Assembly (NCBI GenBank): GCA_951217055.1
Contig: OX578286.1
Location: 33,891,307 to 33,955,306, forward strand
Reading direction: 5' to 3'
DNA: 64,000 nucleotides
Source: Gerris lacustris
Taxonomy: Eukaryota; Arthropoda; Insecta; Hemiptera; Gerridae
The position numbers were made by a program, and so were the translations under genes. A model generated the notes under the pieces. That model was given only the letters and a program-made list of their open reading frames with translations. It was not told the DNA's origin and searched no databases. Below are positions 60,905-64,000 of the stretch, piece by piece. Position 1 is the stretch's first letter; the number at the start of each line of letters is the position of its first letter.

Positions 60905-61349
60905 GTTAAAGCAGTTCTGTTATCAATATTGCCAAATTGTGTAATATGTAATTTAGCACAGAATAACAGAGCTATTATGGTCAAAAAAAAGGAAAGTGTT
61001 AGTAAAAAAAAGAAAAAAACAAAACTAATAGAATTGTGTCCAATTTGTTGAAATTGATCAGATGCGTGAGATTAAAACTGTTGTGTTGGAATTGTCCACT
61101 AGAGTGCATTACAGTGAATTAGAGTGTAATGTTGGTAACACTGTAGAATTGGAGGGATTCTTTGTAATCAAGTGGAAGGGTCAGTTACGGCTCCGTAATC
61201 TACTCTATATCGACCTTTCTTCCGCCTTTTTATTTAAAATAAATTCAATTTACAAACCAAGTTAATACAATGATGATCGACATTCTTGGTTCGATATAAA
61301 ATTTTGTATCCAATTAGTGTGGCACATAGCTTCCTTGAGTATTGTAACA
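60905..61349. other. no gene; minus-strand R3 end motif near 61315
   Basis: Plus open frame 61062-61265 (67 codons) has no domain. 61312-61336 reads CCAATTAGTGTGGCACATAG. Confidence 0.4.
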
Positions 61350-61569
61350 GGCACTTCTTTAGATTGTTACTTCCCTAATAAAGAAAACAGAGGGGAGTAA
61401 AAACCAAAATAAGGTGTACGGAATGTTCTTCTTTAGACTGTTACTCCTCTTATAAAACCAGAAGTGTCATATTCCTTTGTCCCAAAGTACATTGGACTAA
61501 ACATCCCTTTGTCTTAATAGTTATTTATATTCTAAAAATCATTAGGGAGTAACAATCTAAAGAAGTACC
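61350..61569 (+). mobile_element. R1 foldback MITE, copy 6
   Basis: GGCACTTCTTTAGATTGTTA ... CAATCTAAAGAAGTACC. Lies just right of a minus R3 end motif, as copies 1 and 4 lie just left of one. Confidence 0.85.
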
Positions 61570-61596
61570 CTTAAATGATGCTGTTACAAACTATTA

Positions 61597-61800
61597 GGGG
61601 GGTGACACACTTCGCCACCCAGGTAGCGCCACCTGGGTGGCGCTACCTGGTCGTCTATGAGAATAGACGGAACCTGTCACACGAGGTTGCGCCACCTGCC
61701 GGGTGGCACTATACGGTCGACCGTCCGACGGTCTAGCCGCCACCCACAGGTGGCGCCACCCAGTCAACCCATTGTTTTCAATTGAGCCTGTAACACGTCG
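61597..61800 (-). mobile_element. palindromic PIF-type MITE, truncated copy
   Basis: Starts GGGGGGTGACACACTTCGCC after TTA; the sequence runs inverse to 55980-56365 and stops at CACGTCG, where an R3-like fragment begins. Confidence 0.8.
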
Positions 61801-62200
61801 GATTGTTAGTTGAAAGTAACCCGCAGATAGTCCCAGATTAATTTCAACCGACTGTACTCTTTAAATTTTGCTAAATTGATACTTAAATTTATGTAAAAAA
61901 TCAAGTGTATAAAGTGTAAATAAATATGTTTGAGCGCAAGTGAGAAAGAAGCAAATGGGTGCAAAAGGTAGAAATTTATATGGGACCAACGATGGGTTAA
62001 TTATGAACTACTATCCAAATTTCATTTAAATCGGACGAGTGGATTTTGAGATATGATGGTTCACCAAAATTGAACGACAGACAGACACGGGACCAAAAAA
62101 TGTTCTCTGATGTCTGAAAGGGATTTCTGACATAACAAATTGTTGAAATAGGTGACATTGAAATGTTTGTTCTTCAGAACGATCACAATATGATTACAAA
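61801..62200. repeat. R3 fragments in opposing orientations
   Basis: 61806-61900 is a plus R3 block (AAAGTAACCCGCAGATAG). 61930-62190 is a minus R3 head, with GACAGACAGACACGGGACCA and GTTCTTCAGAACGATCACA. Confidence 0.65.
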
Positions 62201-62207
62201 CAAGTGA

Positions 62208-62412
62208 TGCATCAAACTAGTGGAGTTACAAACAAGTGAAGTTACAAACAAGTGAAGTTACAAACAAGTGAAGTTACAAACAAGTGAAGTTACAAACAAG
62301 TGAAGTTAAAAACAAGTGAAGTTACAAACAAGTGAAGTTACAAACAAGTGAATACAAACAAGTGTAGCTACTAGCAAGTAAAGTGTCTAACAAGTGAAGT
62401 TTCTAACAAGTT
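62208..62412. repeat. 16-bp minisatellite, about 12 copies
   Basis: Units of CAAGTGAAGTTACAAA with few variants. Confidence 0.95.
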
Positions 62413-62671
62413 TTCTATCGTTTGTAATTTACAGGTTGTGAAGTCTGAAAGCAAGTGAGTTTTATCCTTTATAACACAAAATACTTGTCTATGAAAATCA
62501 GTATATATACAAGATAGACGACCTACAGAAATATTTTTAGAAATCAATTTATCGGACACGAAAGACCTGTTAATCTAAAAATAAAATATTTGTCACAATT
62601 GATTTGAATTACCATTTATTTAAAGATAGATGCCGTATTAATTTAAATTATATTTTATATCACATTACTTA

Positions 62672-62971
62672 GGGGGGTGACACACTTCGCCACCCAGGTA
62701 GCGCAACCTGGGTGGCGCTACCCGGTCGTCTATGAGAATAGACGGAACCTGTCACACGAGGTGGCGCCACCCGGTCAACCCATTGTTTTCAATTGAGCCT
62801 GTCACACGTCGCCTGTACACCTTCAATCAAATATAGGGGAAATCAAATCTGGGGCAGACTGCATCCCTCATATAAGTGGGTGGCGCAAGTCAGGTGGCGG
62901 GAGATAGTGGCATCAACCAGGTGGGCGCCACCCAGGTGGCGCTACCCAGGTGGCGAAGTGTGTCACTACCC
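62672..62971 (-). mobile_element. palindromic PIF-type MITE, copy 3 (300 bp, internal deletion)
   Basis: TTA at 62669-62671 and 62972-62974. Lacks the GACCGTCGGACGGTCGACCG block of copy 1. Confidence 0.85.
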
Positions 62972-62974
62972 TTA

Positions 62975-63812
62975 AAGTCATCAGTCGTCATTTTACTTTT
63001 GGACATACATACATAAATACACGTATTTAGTATAAAGAGAAGGATTTTGAAAATGTTGATGGGTTTACATGTTTTGAGAGTCCAAAAAGTGGGTTTTAAA
63101 ATATGTCTGTCTTTAGTCTATAGTCTGAAGTGTGTCTTTAGTGACACACAGGTCTTTATTTAGTTTGTTTTATTGTTATTTTATTTCCAAATTATCAAAA
63201 CTGTCATTAAATCAAACACATTCATTAAAATACTTCTTGCATACGAGTCCGCAAGACAGTGAGACATTTTCGTGTTTTCGCTCTGCGTAAACTACCGACA
63301 TAAAATGAAATAAAATCGGTAATTTATTCAAGTAATTGATAAAAGTAGATGGAAGATAATTTTTATTCTTATCTCCACACCGGCACTGCCGCGGCTTGAT
63401 TACAAAATACTGAATTCAAAGCCGCCTCCCCGCCTTCTACGAATTGTTAATATGCCTTCATACTAGGTAGGCCGAGAGGGCTGAGAGTTGATGGCAACCT
63501 CCTGTACTTTCCTAACTTCCTGTCACACGTATAAATCTTTTCGACTCTCTTCGGCCCTATGACGTGCGGTGGAGGGAGGCCCAACAGCTGGAGACTGGAT
63601 TACACACCTCCTATAGTTTTTTAACTCCCTGTTATACTTTTCTGAGTTTTTAAGCTAAAAGTAACGTAACGTTTTTGACTTATGTTCCATAGCCTAAACA
63701 TAAAAATGTCAAACCCCTTTTTTGATTGAGAGGAGCCCAGCTAAAAATAGTATCTTAAATAGTTATAAAGAATTAAATGTTTAATTAAAAAAAAAAATGT
63801 TCGAGAACTCAC
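62975..63812 (-). other. probable intron end region of the host gene; no other gene seen
   Basis: 63460-63660 is GC-richer, with a repeated CAACCTCCTGTACTTTCCTA / CACCTCCTATAGTTTTTTAA pair, but non-coding. If the donor at 63812 is used, this is the start of an intron on the minus strand. Confidence 0.45.
63807..63812 (-). promoter_or_regulatory. 5' splice donor
   Basis: Minus strand reads CAACTG|GTGAGT, a good match to the eukaryotic donor consensus. The split falls after the first base of a codon (phase 1). Reading through it reaches AT-rich sequence and a stop. Confidence 0.65.
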
Positions 63813-64000
63813 CAGTTGAATCAAGTTTGGTATCGGATGAAGCCGGTTCCATTCTTTTCCTTCTAGCGGCTGCTTGGGCAGGTGGAATTCTTGCTGATTG
63901 AGACCTAGCGGCTGGGCGGCGTCTTCTAGGTGGCGTACCGCTCTCACCGACGCAAATACTCGCTGAGCGACTTTGTTTCATAGACATCTCACGTTCGCAC
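63813..64000 (-). CDS. partial exon of an unidentified host protein (Arg/Ser/Ala/Pro-rich)
   Basis: About 62 codons are open from the window edge to the donor, including two possible ATGs at 63987 and 63981; the frame is open upstream of both, so the start may lie outside. Sequence features: MKQSRSASICVG, a basic run TPPRRRRPAARSQSARIPP, then AQAAARRKRMEPASSDT. It is low complexity, strongly basic, with several Arg-x-x-Ser-type sites. No folded domain or membrane segment is visible. GC content and codon use differ sharply from the flanking AT-rich DNA, and the frame ends at a consensus donor, which argues for a real exon and not chance. I do not recognise the gene. The left neighbour may be its large intron, in which case all the elements described here are intronic. 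Confidence 0.6.

Overview
This window looks like AT-rich, gene-poor, repeat-dominated nuclear DNA from an animal with a large genome. An insect or other arthropod is most likely. The grounds are Helentron/INE-1-like elements with GTCT microsatellites, Penelope-like foldbacks, tRNA-derived SINEs, PIF/Harbinger- and Tc1/mariner-type MITEs, and a Ty3/gypsy element of insect type. I cannot name the order or species. No prokaryotic features, CRISPR arrays or functional tRNA/rRNA genes were found.

Only two stretches look convincingly protein-coding. (1) A 6.5-kb LTR retrotransposon of the Ty3/gypsy group on the minus strand (13637-20171). It has two 455-bp LTRs that read as identical, a Lys-type primer binding site, a polypurine tract, and intact gag and pol frames joined by a canonical -1 slippery heptamer (GGGAAAC) just before the gag stop. 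It sits inside a (TA)n array. (2) A partial exon at the right edge (63813-64000, minus), rich in Arg/Ser/Ala/Pro and ending at a consensus GT splice donor. Much of the window to its left could therefore be intron of that host gene. One decayed transposase fragment (34372-34622, minus) is also readable.

Layout: 1-8.4 kb holds minisatellites, a SINE fragment and a foldback. 8.4-13.4 kb holds a 22-bp minisatellite split by a PIF-like MITE, a tailed foldback, a larger foldback split by a SINE, and two TIR elements. 13.6-20.7 kb is the (TA)n / LTR element / hammerhead element block. 21-28 kb is mixed dispersed repeats. 28.1-30.3 kb is a 44-bp satellite carrying two Helentron-like insertions at the same phase. 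30.3-43.8 kb is (TA)n arrays, a 235-bp foldback MITE family (R1), INE-1-like repeats, a mariner-like remnant and a 700-bp TIR element. 44.3-45.9 kb is a large 26/52-bp satellite. 46-52.4 kb is foldbacks, R3 repeats and duplicated mariner-like MITEs. 53-55.4 kb is a 108-bp satellite interrupted by an INE-1-like copy. 55.5-63 kb is GC-rich palindromic PIF-like MITEs, R3 copies and SINEs. 63.8-64 kb is the exon.

The most interesting material is non-coding. A textbook hammerhead ribozyme fold (20389-20431) lies between perfect 49-bp inverted arms. At least three other foldbacks share one build: 12-13-bp target duplications and a one-sided 32-37-nt tail beyond one arm. This matches Penelope-like non-autonomous elements. 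All statements come from reading the sequence by eye. No alignment, folding or database search was run.
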